From Sulfuritalea sp. (lineage in GTDB: Bacteria; Pseudomonadota; Gammaproteobacteria; Burkholderiales; Rhodocyclaceae): a stretch of 42,815 bases of DNA. The translations under genes and the position numbers were made by a program. Location: contig JAUSCI010000069.1 of NCBI GenBank assembly GCA_030651305.1, positions 1 to 42,815 on the forward strand, given 5' to 3'. This document shows positions 1 to 9,070 of this stretch, piece by piece. The notes under the pieces were generated by a model. The model made no database searches. It worked only from the letters and a program-made list of their open reading frames with translations, and was not told the origin of the DNA. Positions within the stretch are counted from its first letter, which is position 1; the number at the start of each line of letters is the position of its first letter.

Positions 1-98
1 AGATAGACCAGCGGTGCCGCGCCCTGATCGACGGCGGCGCCGTCGCCGTCCTTGACGCTGTACTTGAGGGTGACGACGGTGTTTCTAGCGATGAGCAT
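1..98 (-). CDS. slyD: SlyD-like FKBP-type peptidyl-prolyl isomerase, partial (N-terminus only)
   Basis: Only the first 32 codons are in the window; the gene runs off the left edge. The peptide begins MLIARNTVVTLKYSVKDGDG and continues with a VDQG-x-APLVYL segment, which matches the start of SlyD/FkpB-type prolyl isomerases (first beta strand, then the short turn before the active-site loop). Members of this family are cytoplasmic folding helpers, and some have a His-rich metal-binding tail, which cannot be seen here. The ATG at 96-98 overlaps the end of the upstream peroxiredoxin gene by 14 bases, so the two are probably translationally coupled. SlyD and FkpB cannot be told apart from this fragment. 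Confidence 0.75.
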   Translation of the reverse strand, partial: MLIARNTVVTLKYSVKDGDGAAVDQGAAPLVY

Positions 99-579
99 GT
101 TGCTTTCCTTTACCGTTAAGGCCCTTGACGAGTTGATAGACCTCGGCGGCATGTCCTTTCGGATGCACATCGTAGAGGGCGTGACGAACAATGCCTTGCT
201 TATCGACGACGAACGTCGAACGGATTACACAGAGTTTCTTGTGGCCGTCCCGTTCGCGGAACTGGGATACGCCGAACTTGCGGCAGACATCACCTTCCTC
301 ATCTGACAACAGCCGCACGGAGAGGCCGTGCTTGTCACGAAAATCCGCATGGGAAAGGCAATCGTCACGCGAGACGCCGAGGATGACGCAATCATACTTG
401 GCGAATTCGCTTTCGTGGTCCGAGAAATCCGCCGCCTCCAGGGTGCAGTAGGGCGTGCCGTCGCGCGGATAGAAGAACAGCACGGCGTTCTGGTGACCGC
501 GCAACGAACAAAAATCGAACAACTCCATGTCAGCGTCGGGCAGCGAAAACTCCGGCGCTTTTTCTCCTTGATGCAGCAT
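85..579 (-). CDS. Peroxiredoxin, BCP/PrxQ type (thiol peroxidase)
   Basis: A 164-residue AhpC/TSA-fold peroxidase predicted to reduce hydrogen peroxide and organic peroxides in the cytoplasm. The active-site stretch FYPRDGTPYCTLEA gives the conserved Pro, Thr42 and peroxidatic Cys45. The second Cys that E. coli BCP has five residues later is replaced by Ala50, so a resolving Cys, if present, must be one of the later ones (Cys64, Cys73, Cys99 or Cys116). Length is normal for BCP (about 155-165). The start is preceded by GGAGAA a few bases upstream. The gene overlaps the start of the SlyD-like gene, suggesting a small stress/protein-repair operon. The His-rich tail (HAHR) is unusual but short. 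Confidence 0.88.
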   Translation of the reverse strand: MLHQGEKAPEFSLPDADMELFDFCSLRGHQNAVLFFYPRDGTPYCTLEAADFSDHESEFAKYDCVILGVSRDDCLSHADFRDKHGLSVRLLSDEEGDVCRKFGVSQFRERDGHKKLCVIRSTFVVDKQGIVRHALYDVHPKGHAAEVYQLVKGLNGKGKQHAHR

Positions 580-719
580 TCGGTTCTCCTTCTACGGCGA
601 ACTCGATTCATTCTAACCGAGTCTGCGGAGAACGAAACAACTCCTGCCACCCTGCTTTTCAAGCGCCCGCACAACACCTTTCCGGCTCGGGTTGGCACGC
701 TATTCGCGAGCGCGCTTTC

Positions 720-733
720 CAGTCAGGTGACTG
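720..733. repeat. Short inverted repeat between peroxiredoxin and lpdA
   Basis: CAGTCA and TGACTG are separated by two bases, upstream of the peroxiredoxin gene and downstream of lpdA. The two-base loop is too tight for a good terminator, so a protein-binding site is possible. No other strong signal was seen in the 196-base gap 580-775. Confidence 0.25.
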
Positions 734-775
734 ACCATACGCTTGAATTTGACAGCTGAATGGCGGCTTGACGGA

Positions 776-2203
776 CTAGAAATGCAGAGCACGCTTATCC
801 ACCGCCAGCGACGCCTCGTGCATCGCTTCCGAGAGCGTCGGATGCGCGTGACATATTCTGGCGATGTCTTCCGACGACGCACTGAACTCCATCGCCACCA
901 CGGCTTCGGCAATCAGTTCGGAGGCATTGTTGCCGATCACGTGGACGCCAAGAATGCGGTCGGTCTTGGTGCAGGCGATCATCTTGACGAAGCCGGTGGT
1001 ATCACCCTGCCCCAGCGCACGACCGTTGGCGGCAAAGGGGATCTGCCCGATGCGATACTCAATGCCTTCGTTCTTCAACTGCTGCTCGGTCTTGCCTACC
1101 CAGGCAATTTCAGGATGGGTATAGATAACCCAGGGCACGGCGTCCAGATTGACGTGTCCCTTCTGGCCGGCGATGCATTCCGCCACCATGACGCCCTCTT
1201 CCATGCTCTTGTGCGCCAGCATTGGTCCGGGAACAACGTCGCCCACGGCCCAGACATTGGGCAGGTTGGTGCGGCAGTTGTGATCGACCGTAATGTAGCC
1301 ACGTGGATTGAGGGTAAGTCCGACATTCTCCGCACCCAGACCGTCGGTATGCGGCACCCGGCCGACCGAGACGATCAACCGATCACACTGCAAGGTCCGG
1401 GTTTCGTCGCCGATTTCATATTCGACGCTGACACCTTTCTTGCCGGTTTCGACCTTCGTAATCTTCACTCCGAGTTGAATGTTGAGGCCCTGCTTCTGCG
1501 TGAAAACTTTCCAGGCTTCCTTGGCTACGGCCTGATCGGCGGAACCGAGAAAATCTGGCAAGGCTTCGAGGATGGTGACTTCGGAACCCAAACGCTTCCA
1601 CACCGAGCCCAATTCGAGACCGATCACGCCGGCGCCTATGACGCCGAGACGTTTGGGCGTCGAATCAAACTGCAGGGCACCGACGTTGTCGCAGATAACT
1701 TTGTTGTCCACCGGAATACCGGGCAGATGACGCGCCGTGGAACCGGTGGCAACGACGACGTGGGTCGCTTCCACGACATCGCCATTGACGTCGACCAACC
1801 AGCGTTCGTCCTCATGCCCGACAAATTTTCCGTGTCCGGGCAGCAAGGTGACCTTGTTCTTCTTGAACAGACCTTTGATGCCACTGGTCAGTTGCCCGAC
1901 GATGTTGTCCTTGCGTTTCATCATGGTCGCCACATCCATCTTGACGCCGGAAGTCGAAATCCCGTGCATGACGAACGAATGACTGGCCTGCTCGAACAGT
2001 TCGGACGATTGCAACAGCGCCTTGGAAGGGATGCAGCCGACGTTGAGACAGGTGCCACCCAGACGAACCTCGCCCTTCGGGTCGGCGTAAGACTCGGATT
2101 CGATACAGGCCGTCGACAAACCCAGTTGCGCGGCGCGAATTGCCGCTACATAGCCGCCGGGGCCGCCGCCGATCACCACTACGTCGAATTGCTTGTTTGC
2201 CAT
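776..2203 (-). CDS. lpdA: Dihydrolipoyl dehydrogenase (E3 of 2-oxoglutarate dehydrogenase)
   Basis: A 475-residue FAD- and NAD-dependent disulfide oxidoreductase that reoxidises the dihydrolipoyl group of E2 in the 2-oxoglutarate dehydrogenase complex. The N-terminal dinucleotide fold has [17 protein letters not shown] from about residue 12. The redox disulfide is Cys52/Cys57 in [13 protein letters not shown], the NAD-binding [13 protein letters not shown] motif is near residue 190, and the dimerisation domain ends with the catalytic HAHPTLSE motif. The length is typical. It is the last gene of the sucA-odhB-lpdA set, 120 bases after odhB, and that gap contains a G/C-rich hairpin repeat that could lower its expression relative to E1/E2. 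The same E3 may also serve other 2-oxo-acid complexes. Confidence 0.96.
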   Translation of the reverse strand: MANKQFDVVVIGGGPGGYVAAIRAAQLGLSTACIESESYADPKGEVRLGGTCLNVGCIPSKALLQSSELFEQASHSFVMHGISTSGVKMDVATMMKRKDNIVGQLTSGIKGLFKKNKVTLLPGHGKFVGHEDERWLVDVNGDVVEATHVVVATGSTARHLPGIPVDNKVICDNVGALQFDSTPKRLGVIGAGVIGLELGSVWKRLGSEVTILEALPDFLGSADQAVAKEAWKVFTQKQGLNIQLGVKITKVETGKKGVSVEYEIGDETRTLQCDRLIVSVGRVPHTDGLGAENVGLTLNPRGYITVDHNCRTNLPNVWAVGDVVPGPMLAHKSMEEGVMVAECIAGQKGHVNLDAVPWVIYTHPEIAWVGKTEQQLKNEGIEYRIGQIPFAANGRALGQGDTTGFVKMIACTKTDRILGVHVIGNNASELIAEAVVAMEFSASSEDIARICHAHPTLSEAMHEASLAVDKRALHF

Positions 2204-2278
2204 ATCAGCCTCCGAAGGGCCGCCCCAAGGAGGCGACCTTGTTCAAAATGGAACCGGTCGTGGCCGGCGAACTTCCGT

Positions 2279-2313
2279 CATCCCTTCCCCTGGGGACGGG
2301 GCTGGGGGATGGG
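2279..2313. repeat. C/G-run intergenic inverted repeat between odhB and lpdA
   Basis: A pattern of CATCCCTTCCCC, TGGGGA, then GGGG-CTGGGGGATGGG forms an imperfect stem in the 120-base gap. This kind of element (C-rich arm, short turn, G-rich arm) recurs between genes in many proteobacterial genomes. Here it lies inside a co-directional gene set, so it may act as an RNA-processing or attenuation hairpin. The family assignment is from memory of similar repeats, not from a search. Confidence 0.45.
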
Positions 2314-2323
2314 TACATCCGGG

Positions 2324-3565
2324 TTACACGTCCAGCAGCAGGCGTGCCGGATCTTCCAGTGCGTCCTTCATGGCCACCAGGCCCAGCACCGCCTCGCGTC
2401 CGTCGATAATGCGATGGTCATAGGACAGCGCCAGGTAGTTCATCGGACGCACCACGATCTGGCCGTTTTCGACCACCGCGCGATCCTTGGTCGCATGCAC
2501 GCCAAGGATAGCCGACTGCGGCGGATTGATGATCGGCGTCGACAGCATCGAGCCGAAAGTACCGCCGTTGGAAATGGTGAAGGTACCGCCGCTGAGATCT
2601 TCCAGAGACAGTTTGCCCTCCCTCGCCTTGGCGCCGAACTCGGCGATCTTCTTCTCGATCTGTGCCAGGCTCATCTGGTCGGCATCACGCAGGATCGGCA
2701 CCACCAGGCCGCGTGGGCTGCCGACGGCAATGCCGATGTCGAAGTAGCCGTGATAGACGATATCGTTGCCGTCGACCGAAGAATTGATAACCGGATACTT
2801 TTTCAATGCCGCGACCGCGGACTTGACGAAAAAGGACATGAAACCCAGCTTGACGCCGTGCTCCTTCTCGAACCTTTCCTGATACTTCCTGCGCATTTCC
2901 ATTATCGGCGCCATGTTGACCTCGTTGAAGGTGGTCAGGATGGCATTGGTGGATTGCGACTGCACCAAGCGCTCTGCGACGCGGGCGCGCAGGCGCGACA
3001 TCGGCACGCGCTGTTCAGGACGATCGGCGACGATGGCATCGGCGCTGACTACATTGGGCTGCGGCAACGAAGGCTTGGCAACATGAGTCGGCGCTGGCGA
3101 CACGGCGATCGCGGCGGGTGTCGCGGTTACTTTCACGCCATCGCTGACGTCTTCCTTCAGTATGCGGCCACCGCGACCGCTGCCCTGCACATCCGTCGCA
3201 GCGATACCCTTTTCAGCCATGATCTTGCGCGCGGCCGGCATAGCAGTCGCTACGGCCATCGTGGCCGGCGCAACAGCAGCGACAGCGACCGGCTTCGCCG
3301 CCGCAGGAGCTGCGGCAATGCCCTCGGCTTCGGTATCAAGCTGGGCAATGACTTCACCGGCGACTACGGCTTCACCGTTGCCTTTTATGATCTTGACGAT
3401 CACGCCGGCGCTGGGTGCAGGCAGTTCAAGGACCACCTTGTCGGTTTCGATATCGATCAGATTCTGATCGCGGGCGACGGCATCGCCCTCCTTGACGTGC
3501 CAAACCGACAACGTGGCCTCGGCGACGGACTCTGACAGCTGTGGAACTTTGACTTCGATCAGCAT
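2324..3565 (-). CDS. odhB: 2-oxoglutarate dehydrogenase E2 (dihydrolipoyllysine succinyltransferase)
   Basis: A 413-residue core enzyme that moves the succinyl group from E1 to CoA through a swinging lipoyl arm. One lipoyl domain occupies residues 1-75, with the lipoylated Lys43 in the ETDKVVLE motif. A Pro/Ala-rich linker follows. The E1/E3-binding domain (about 105-145) contains [11 protein letters not shown] and [14 protein letters not shown] second linker leads to the catalytic domain with the C-terminal [10 protein letters not shown] motif. The gene begins 9 bases after sucA, so the two are tightly coupled. The second linker carries a copy of the dispersed 25-bp repeat (3086-3110), read here as AVSPAPTH. 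Also named sucB. Confidence 0.96.
   Translation of the reverse strand: MLIEVKVPQLSESVAEATLSVWHVKEGDAVARDQNLIDIETDKVVLELPAPSAGVIVKIIKGNGEAVVAGEVIAQLDTEAEGIAAAPAAAKPVAVAAVAPATMAVATAMPAARKIMAEKGIAATDVQGSGRGGRILKEDVSDGVKVTATPAAIAVSPAPTHVAKPSLPQPNVVSADAIVADRPEQRVPMSRLRARVAERLVQSQSTNAILTTFNEVNMAPIMEMRRKYQERFEKEHGVKLGFMSFFVKSAVAALKKYPVINSSVDGNDIVYHGYFDIGIAVGSPRGLVVPILRDADQMSLAQIEKKIAEFGAKAREGKLSLEDLSGGTFTISNGGTFGSMLSTPIINPPQSAILGVHATKDRAVVENGQIVVRPMNYLALSYDHRIIDGREAVLGLVAMKDALEDPARLLLDV
3086..3110 (-). repeat. Dispersed 25-bp repeat, copy 1 (inside odhB linker)
   Basis: On the minus strand this reads ATCGCCGTGTCGCCAG then CGCCGACT, which contains the 13-base core GCCAGCGCCGACT exactly. In the gene it encodes AVSPAPT in the flexible linker of E2. 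See the finding on the repeat family. Confidence 0.8.
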
Positions 3566-3574
3566 GATTTCTTC

Positions 3575-6409
3575 TTACTCCTTGATGCCGAGGGCGGCGT
3601 TGACAACATCCTTCTGCTGCAAGGCGTGTTTGGCGGCATAGCCAACGGCGGGAGAGGCCGACGCGGGACGCGCAACCACGTCCAGGGTCTGCCCCTTCTT
3701 GATCAGTTGTGTCATTCGGTGATGCTTGGCGTACCAGGCCCCCTGGTTCAGCGGTTCCTCCTGGGCCCAGATCAGTTCCTTGAGATTCGGATACTTCTTC
3801 ATCTCGGCGGCCAACCGGCGATCATCGAACGGATACAGTTGCTCGACGCGTACCAGGACAACGTTGTCGATTTTCGCCTCCCGGCGGGCCGCCAGCAGTT
3901 CGAAATAGACCTTGCCTGCGCAGGTGACCATGCGCGTCACCTTCTTTGCCTCGACTTTGTCGATTTCGCCGATGATGGTCTGGAACGTGCCATTCGCCAG
4001 ATCGTCGAGTGAACTGCTGGCATCCTTGTGGCGCAACAGCGACTTCGGCGTCATGACGATCAGGGGCTTGCGCTGTTTTCTGAGCATCTGGCGGCGCAGC
4101 ATGTGATAGACCTGCGCGGCATTCGAGGGTACGCAGACTTCCCAGTTGAACTCGGCGGAAAGCTGCATGTAGCGTTCGATGCGGGCCGACGAATGTTCCG
4201 GACCCTGCCCCTCGTAACCGTGCGGCAGCAGCACTACGAGTCCGCAACCACGGCCCCACTTGGCTTCGCCCGAGGACAGAAACTGGTCGATGACGACTTG
4301 TGCGCCATTGGCAAAGTCGCCGAACTGCGCTTCCCAGACCACCATCTCAGTCGGCGCCGCCGTGGCGAAGCCATATTCGAAGGCAAGCACGGCTTCTTCG
4401 GACAAAACCGAATCGAAACACATGAACTGGCCCTGCTGCTCCTGAATATTCTTTAGCGGCCAATACATGCCCTCGTCCCACTTTTCCCGGTTCTGATCGT
4501 GGAGTGCGGCATGACGATGAAAGAAAGTTCCACGCGCGACGTCCTCGCCCGTGACGCGGATATCGATTCCGGCGGTAACCAGCGTCGCGTAGGCCAGGGT
4601 CTCGCCCATGCCCCAATCGACTGGAAGCTTCCCTTCTCCCATTTTCCTGCGGTCGTCGATAATCTTTTGTACCCGCGAATGCAGGGTGAAGTTGGCCGGT
4701 ATATCGGTCAGGCGCTTCGCCAGTCGCTGCAACTCGACCCTGGATACTGTGGTGTCGCACTTCTCGGTGTAAGGGTGTCCGACGTAAGGCGTCCAGTCGA
4801 CCGCGAACTTGCTCCGGTAGTCGCTGATCACAGGATCGATCAGATGCCGGCCCTCGTCGAGTGCCGCACGATAATCCCGGATCATCAGCTCGGCATCTTC
4901 TTCGCCGATCACACCCTGCGCTACAAGCTTGTCGGCATACTGCTTGCGCGTGCCGGGATGCTGGGCGATCTTCTTGTACATCAGGGGCTGAGTCACCATC
5001 GGCTCGTCCTGTTCGTTGTGACCGAGCTTGCGGAAGCAGACGATGTCGATCACGACGTCCTTCCTGAACTCCTGCCGAAATTCCATGGCAATCTGCGTCA
5101 CCAATGCCACCGCTTCCGGATCGTCGCCGTTGACGTGGAAGATCGGTGCTTCGATCATCTTGAATATGTCCGTGCAATACAGCGACGAACGATAATCGCG
5201 CGGATCGGAGGTGGTGAAGCCGATCTGGTTGTTGACCACGAAATGCACCGTACCGCCGGTACCATAACCACGCGTGTTGGAGAAGTTGAGCATCTCCTGA
5301 TTCACACCTTGGCCCGCAACCGCGGCGTCGCCGTGGATCAGCACCGGCAAAGCCTGGCGCTTGCCATCGGGCCCGCGGCGCACCTGGCGCGCATAGACCG
5401 AGCCGGCCACGACCGGGTTGACGATTTCGAGGTGCGAGGGGTTGAACGCGAGCGTCAGATGCACCGGACCGTCGGCCGTACCGACGTCCGATGAATAACC
5501 CATGTGGTACTTGACGTCGCCGGCCGACAAGACCTCGGCCTTCTTGCCCTCGAACTCGGCGAACAGCATCGAGGGTTGCTTGCCGAGGATATTGACCAGC
5601 ACATTGAGACGCCCTCGATGTGCCATGCCGATAACCATTTCCTGCACGCCAACTGCGCCAGCCGTACGAATCAACTGATCCATGGCCAGTATCATCGACT
5701 CGCCGCCTTCGAGCGAGAAGCGCTTCTGTCCCACATACCTGGTGTGGAGGTAGCGCTCCAGTGTCTCGGCATGGGTCAACTGGACGAGAAAGCGTTTCTT
5801 GTCTTCGGCACCATATGCCGGAGTCGCGCGGATCGGCTCCAGCCTGCTTTGCAGCCAGCGCTTCTGGCCTTGATCCGCAAGGTACATGTACTCGGCGCCA
5901 ATGGAGCCGCAGAAGGTCTGCCGGCAGGCTTCGAGAATCTCCCGCAAGGAGGCGGTCTCGGGTACGGCGCCGAACGATCCGGTGTTGAAGCTCTGGCCCA
6001 GATCCGCTTCGGTGAAACCGTAATACGAGGGCTCCAGTTCTGCAACTACCGGACGCTCCATGCGCTTCAGCGGATCCAGCTGCGCCCATCGATTGCCGAG
6101 GAAGCGATAGGCCTTGATCAGTTGCAAAACCTTGACCTGCCTGGCGTCCGCCTGCTCCGTCGTAGTCCGCGCCGGGGCTTGCAGCGTGCCCTCCCTGGCG
6201 CGCTGGACGAAAGAAGTGATGATCGGATTGTGGGCTACATCCGGGCCGGTGTAACTGCCGGCACCGGGCAGGGTTCCGAGCTTGTCAAAATAATCTCGCC
6301 AGGTCGGTTCGACAGAGGCCGGATTGTCTAGATAAGCTTCGTACAGCGCTTCAATGTACGGCGTGTTGGAACCGAAAAGATACGAATTGGACAGCATCTG
6401 CTTCATCAT
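3575..6409 (-). CDS. sucA: 2-oxoglutarate dehydrogenase E1 (thiamine-diphosphate decarboxylase)
   Basis: A 944-residue ThDP- and Mg-dependent E1 that decarboxylates 2-oxoglutarate and succinylates the lipoyl group of OdhB. The N-terminal helix SNSYLFGSNTPYIEALYEAYL is the region by which E1o binds the complex. The GMAHRGRLNVLVNI motif, the ThDP-binding GDAAVAGQGVNQE segment and FNPSHLEIVNPV are all present, and the transketolase-like domain contains GHEGQGPEHSSARIERY in the variant HGYEGQGPEHSSARIERY. Length is as expected (about 930-950). ATGATG starts follow an AAGGTGATG ribosome-binding region. It lies between gltA (78 bases upstream, with a strong hairpin in the gap) and odhB (9 bases downstream). 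Confidence 0.97.
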   Translation of the reverse strand: MMKQMLSNSYLFGSNTPYIEALYEAYLDNPASVEPTWRDYFDKLGTLPGAGSYTGPDVAHNPIITSFVQRAREGTLQAPARTTTEQADARQVKVLQLIKAYRFLGNRWAQLDPLKRMERPVVAELEPSYYGFTEADLGQSFNTGSFGAVPETASLREILEACRQTFCGSIGAEYMYLADQGQKRWLQSRLEPIRATPAYGAEDKKRFLVQLTHAETLERYLHTRYVGQKRFSLEGGESMILAMDQLIRTAGAVGVQEMVIGMAHRGRLNVLVNILGKQPSMLFAEFEGKKAEVLSAGDVKYHMGYSSDVGTADGPVHLTLAFNPSHLEIVNPVVAGSVYARQVRRGPDGKRQALPVLIHGDAAVAGQGVNQEMLNFSNTRGYGTGGTVHFVVNNQIGFTTSDPRDYRSSLYCTDIFKMIEAPIFHVNGDDPEAVALVTQIAMEFRQEFRKDVVIDIVCFRKLGHNEQDEPMVTQPLMYKKIAQHPGTRKQYADKLVAQGVIGEEDAELMIRDYRAALDEGRHLIDPVISDYRSKFAVDWTPYVGHPYTEKCDTTVSRVELQRLAKRLTDIPANFTLHSRVQKIIDDRRKMGEGKLPVDWGMGETLAYATLVTAGIDIRVTGEDVARGTFFHRHAALHDQNREKWDEGMYWPLKNIQEQQGQFMCFDSVLSEEAVLAFEYGFATAAPTEMVVWEAQFGDFANGAQVVIDQFLSSGEAKWGRGCGLVVLLPHGYEGQGPEHSSARIERYMQLSAEFNWEVCVPSNAAQVYHMLRRQMLRKQRKPLIVMTPKSLLRHKDASSSLDDLANGTFQTIIGEIDKVEAKKVTRMVTCAGKVYFELLAARREAKIDNVVLVRVEQLYPFDDRRLAAEMKKYPNLKELIWAQEEPLNQGAWYAKHHRMTQLIKKGQTLDVVARPASASPAVGYAAKHALQQKDVVNAALGIKE

Positions 6410-6444
6410 CGCATCACCTTATTCTGTCTAGGGGGAGGAACACA

Positions 6445-6465
6445 GGGGGGCGTCATAGGCCCCCC
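6445..6465. terminator. Strong G/C hairpin between gltA and sucA
   Basis: GGGGGGC (6445-6451) pairs perfectly with GCCCCCC (6459-6465) around a 7-base loop. A T run follows only in the plus direction, whereas the genes run on the minus strand. It is therefore more likely a partial attenuator or RNA-stability element in the gltA-sucA transcript than a full terminator. Confidence 0.5.
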
Positions 6466-6487
6466 CTTTTCGAGTAACGACAACGGG

Positions 6488-7780
6488 TCAGCGCTGGCCC
6501 AGCGGCTTCACGTCTCGGCGCGCAGCGCCGACATATAGCTGGCGCGGACGGCCGATCTTGTATTCCGGATCGGTGATCATTTCCTCCCACTGCGTCATCC
6601 AACCGACGGTACGCGCCAGCGAGAAGATGCAGGTGAACATCGAAGTCGGGATGCCGAGCGCCTTTTGCACGATACCGGAGTAGAAATCCACGTTCGGGTA
6701 GAGTTTCTTTTCGACGAAGTAGGGATCCTCGAGTGCGATCTTTTCCAGTTCCTTGGCCAGTTTGAACAGACGGTCATTTTCCAGACCGAGTTCAGCCAGC
6801 ACATCGGCGCAGACCTTGCTCATCAGCTTGGCGCGGGGATCGAAATTCTTGTACACGCGATGACCGAAGCCCATCAACTTGAAGCTGTCGTTCTTGTCCT
6901 TGGCGCGCTTGATGTATTCGCCAACACGTGAGACATCGCCTATTTCTTCCAGCATCTGCAGGCAGGCTTCGTTGGCGCCGCCGTGGGCCGGACCCCACAG
7001 ACAGGCAATGCCCGCCGACATGCAGGCAAAGGGATTCGCGCCGCTTGAGCCGGCGAGGCGCACGGTCGAAGTGGAAGCATTCTGCTCGTGGTCGGCGTGA
7101 AGGGTGAAGATGGTGTCCAGCGCATGGGTCAGTACGGGGTTCGGTTTGTATTCCTCGCACGGGGTCCCGAACATCATGTGCAGGAAGTTGGCGGTGTAGC
7201 CGAGATCGTTGCGCGGATACATGAAGGGCTGGCCGGTGTTGTACTTGTAGGTCATGGCCACGATGGTCGGCAGTTTTGCGACCAGGCGAATGAACGAAAC
7301 ATTGCGATCGGCGGGATCGGCAAAATCCGTGACGTCGTGATAGAAGGCGGCCAGGGCGCCAACGACACCGACCATCACTGCCATCGGATGCGCGTCGCGA
7401 CGGAAACCCTGAAAGAACTTGACCAGTTGCTCATGCACCATGGTGTGGTGCATGACGTTGTTCTCGAACTCGGTTTTTTGCTCGGCTCCGGGCAACTCGC
7501 CGTTCTTCAACAGATAGGCAACTTCGAGAAAACTGCAGTGTTCCGCCAATTGCTCAATCGGATAGCCGCGATACAGTAACTCACCCTTGTCGCCGTCGAT
7601 GAATGTCACTCTCGATTGGCAACTGGCCGTGGACAGAAAGCCGGGATCGTAGGTAAACAGCCCAGTTTTGGCTCCAAGCGTGCGGACATCGATGACATCG
7701 TTGCCGTGGACTCCGACCATCACAGGAAACTCGACGGTCTTGCCATCTACGGTAAGGGTTGCTGTGCGATTGGTGCTCAT
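6488..7780 (-). CDS. gltA: Citrate synthase (type II, hexameric type)
   Basis: A 430-residue enzyme that condenses acetyl-CoA with oxaloacetate at the entry of the TCA cycle. Recognisable features are the N-terminal beta domain ([13 protein letters not shown]), the [15 protein letters not shown] segment, the catalytic His regions in [14 protein letters not shown] and [14 protein letters not shown], and the closing [19 protein letters not shown]. The first His motif and the GFGHRVY loop hold the residues that bind oxaloacetate. The length fits the NADH-sensitive Gram-negative type. It follows sdhE by 60 bases and precedes sucA by 78 bases. Confidence 0.97.
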   Translation of the reverse strand: MSTNRTATLTVDGKTVEFPVMVGVHGNDVIDVRTLGAKTGLFTYDPGFLSTASCQSRVTFIDGDKGELLYRGYPIEQLAEHCSFLEVAYLLKNGELPGAEQKTEFENNVMHHTMVHEQLVKFFQGFRRDAHPMAVMVGVVGALAAFYHDVTDFADPADRNVSFIRLVAKLPTIVAMTYKYNTGQPFMYPRNDLGYTANFLHMMFGTPCEEYKPNPVLTHALDTIFTLHADHEQNASTSTVRLAGSSGANPFACMSAGIACLWGPAHGGANEACLQMLEEIGDVSRVGEYIKRAKDKNDSFKLMGFGHRVYKNFDPRAKLMSKVCADVLAELGLENDRLFKLAKELEKIALEDPYFVEKKLYPNVDFYSGIVQKALGIPTSMFTCIFSLARTVGWMTQWEEMITDPEYKIGRPRQLYVGAARRDVKPLGQR

Positions 7781-7840
7781 AGTCTTTCCTTTTTCAGGTC
7801 GATTGAAGTACTGCCGTTTATTGAAAAATTTGGCTGCCGG

Positions 7841-8089
7841 TCAAGCTTTCCGCAGTTGCTTAATCATGCCCATCAGTTGGGGATCGTCGGTAACTACCCT
7901 GCCAATCACCAACGCCCAAAGTTCGTGATCCTGCAATTCCAGCAATCGTTCCAGCGCTGCTTCACCCTGCGCATCGAGATCGTCTTCATGACGCTCCCAG
8001 AACCGGTCAAAAACCAGGTCGAGTTCCAGCAGCGAGCGTCTGCAATGCCATTTCAGTCGATTGATGCGTGCCTTGCGGTCCTCCTCCAT
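7841..8089 (-). CDS. sdhE: SdhE-type FAD assembly factor with degenerate RGxxE motif
   Basis: An 82-residue all-helical protein of the SdhE/Sdh5/DUF339 family, which helps attach FAD covalently to the flavoprotein subunit of succinate dehydrogenase or fumarate reductase. Family features are the N-terminal KARINRLKWHCRR, LLELDLVFDRFWE, and the ALERLLELQDHELWALVIGR core. The normally invariant RGxxE motif reads RSLLE here, with Ser for Gly. The usual upstream sdhCDAB genes are absent: the next gene upstream is a gntR reading in the same direction. The start has no clear Shine-Dalgarno sequence, which suggests it was once coupled to an upstream gene. It probably heads the gltA-sucA transcript. 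Confidence 0.88.
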   Translation of the reverse strand: MEEDRKARINRLKWHCRRSLLELDLVFDRFWERHEDDLDAQGEAALERLLELQDHELWALVIGRVVTDDPQLMGMIKQLRKA

Positions 8090-8096
8090 TGTTCGC

Positions 8097-8132
8097 TCAC
8101 GCGGCCTGACGCACGATCATTTCCCTGGTCAT
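8097..8132 (-). other. Possible 11-codon upstream ORF before sdhE
   Basis: An ATG at 8132-8130 opens an 11-codon frame (MTREMIVRQAA) that ends 7 bases before the sdhE start. Since sdhE has no good ribosome-binding site of its own, ribosomes ending here could re-initiate on sdhE. It might also be a relic of a former upstream gene. Speculative. Confidence 0.25.
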
Positions 8133-8171
8133 GCGCCCGCAGCGAAACTCCGTCGCGCTTTGATGCAGTGC

Positions 8172-8200
8172 ACTATAAAACAACGCGCTTCACGTGAAAA
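8172..8200 (-). promoter_or_regulatory. Candidate promoter for sdhE-gltA with overlapping palindrome
   Basis: On the minus strand TTTTCA (8200-8195) and TATAGT (8177-8172) are 17 bases apart, predicting a start near 8165, 76 bases ahead of sdhE. The perfect palindrome TTCACGTGAA (8189-8198) overlaps the weak -35 box and may bind a regulator. Confidence 0.45.
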
Positions 8201-8218
8201 CAAAATATATGCCCTCAT

Positions 8219-8995
8219 CTAGCCAAGTTCATTGAAATAGCAATGGTCGCTGGTCGAATACAGCCCGCGCCGCCACTCGACCGGCTTGTCACCGTACGAA
8301 AAGCTGACCCGCTCAACCGATAGCAAGGGGCTGCCTTCGGCCACATTCAAGAGTTCGGCGCTGGTCCGGTCTGCCGGTACCGCGCGCAGACGTTCTTCGG
8401 CTCGAACCATGCGGATGCCAAAGCTGTTTTCGAAAAAACTGTATAACGAACCCTTGTAGTCGCGCAACATTTCCAGGGTAACGGTGCCGAAGATGCTGCC
8501 CGGCAGATAGATTTCGTCGACCACCACCGGCTTGCCGGCGAACTGCAGCACGCGACGCACGATATTGATCGGATCCCCAACGTTGAGTTCAAGCATCCGC
8601 GCAACCTCGGTGCCGGCCTTGGCGCGCCAACATTCGAGCGGCATACTCTGGGACTGTTCAATGCCACCGGCCAGCGGCACCAGGCGCAGAAAGCGAAAGA
8701 ATGCGCGCGGGTCGTCATGAGACGCAACGAATGTTCCCTTGCCCTGGCGCCGCAGCAGTAGATTTTCCGCCGCCATTTCGTCAATGGCCTTGCGCACAGT
8801 CCCCTGGCTGACACTGAAGCGTGTCGCAAGTTCGGATTCGCTGGGGATTGCCTCACCCGGACGCCATTCGCCGGATTCAAGTCGTTGCAAGAGCAGGCTC
8901 TTGATCTGACGATACAAGGGACTAAACGTCGGCGACGTCGGCGATGACGCCAGTGCGGAGGAAGGCCCCTTTGGAGGCGCGGTAGAATCCTGCAT
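8219..8995 (-). CDS. GntR-family transcriptional regulator (HutC/UTRA subfamily)
   Basis: A 258-residue regulator when started at the ATG at 8995 (MQDSTAPPKG). The frame is open further upstream, but that extension would run through the palindromic operator. The winged helix-turn-helix (about residues 25-90) contains SPLYRQIKSLLLQRLESGEW, PGEAIPSESELATRFSVSQG and TVRKAIDEMAAENLL-RRQGKGTFV, typical of GntR. The C-terminal UTRA ligand domain includes VDEIYLPGSIF and the closing VERVSFSYGDKPVEWRRGLY. It is divergent from mdh, with a 30-bp perfect palindrome between them, so it likely controls the mdh-lyase-acnB genes and itself. The ligand is unknown; an organic acid of the TCA cycle would suit the position. 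Confidence 0.85.
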   Translation of the reverse strand: MQDSTAPPKGPSSALASSPTSPTFSPLYRQIKSLLLQRLESGEWRPGEAIPSESELATRFSVSQGTVRKAIDEMAAENLLLRRQGKGTFVASHDDPRAFFRFLRLVPLAGGIEQSQSMPLECWRAKAGTEVARMLELNVGDPINIVRRVLQFAGKPVVVDEIYLPGSIFGTVTLEMLRDYKGSLYSFFENSFGIRMVRAEERLRAVPADRTSAELLNVAEGSPLLSVERVSFSYGDKPVEWRRGLYSTSDHCYFNELG

Positions 8996-9036
8996 GCGCA
9001 GTATTTGAGCACATTTTCCCGAACCCGTCCAGACCA

Positions 9037-9066
9037 TGTCTGATGTCTTATATAAGACATCAGACA
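9037..9066. promoter_or_regulatory. 30-bp perfect palindromic operator between gntR and mdh
   Basis: TGTCTGATGTCTTAT is followed directly by its exact reverse complement, centred on TATATA. It ends 4 bases before the -35 box of the mdh promoter and lies just upstream of gntR. Symmetric sites with a short A/T centre are typical of GntR-family dimers, so the adjacent regulator is the natural candidate to bind it. Confidence 0.8.
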
Positions 9067-9070
9067 GATA

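Noticed and set aside
743-3535. A 930-codon open frame on the plus strand opposite lpdA and odhB
   Set aside because: It is antisense to two clear genes, has no recognisable domains and reflects GC-rich third positions.
8925-8960. GTCGGCGACGTCGGCGATGACGCC near the start of gntR as another copy of the 25-bp repeat
   Set aside because: It shares GTCGGCG but not the CTGG core or the spacing; probably a low-complexity Ser/Pro/Thr-coding stretch.
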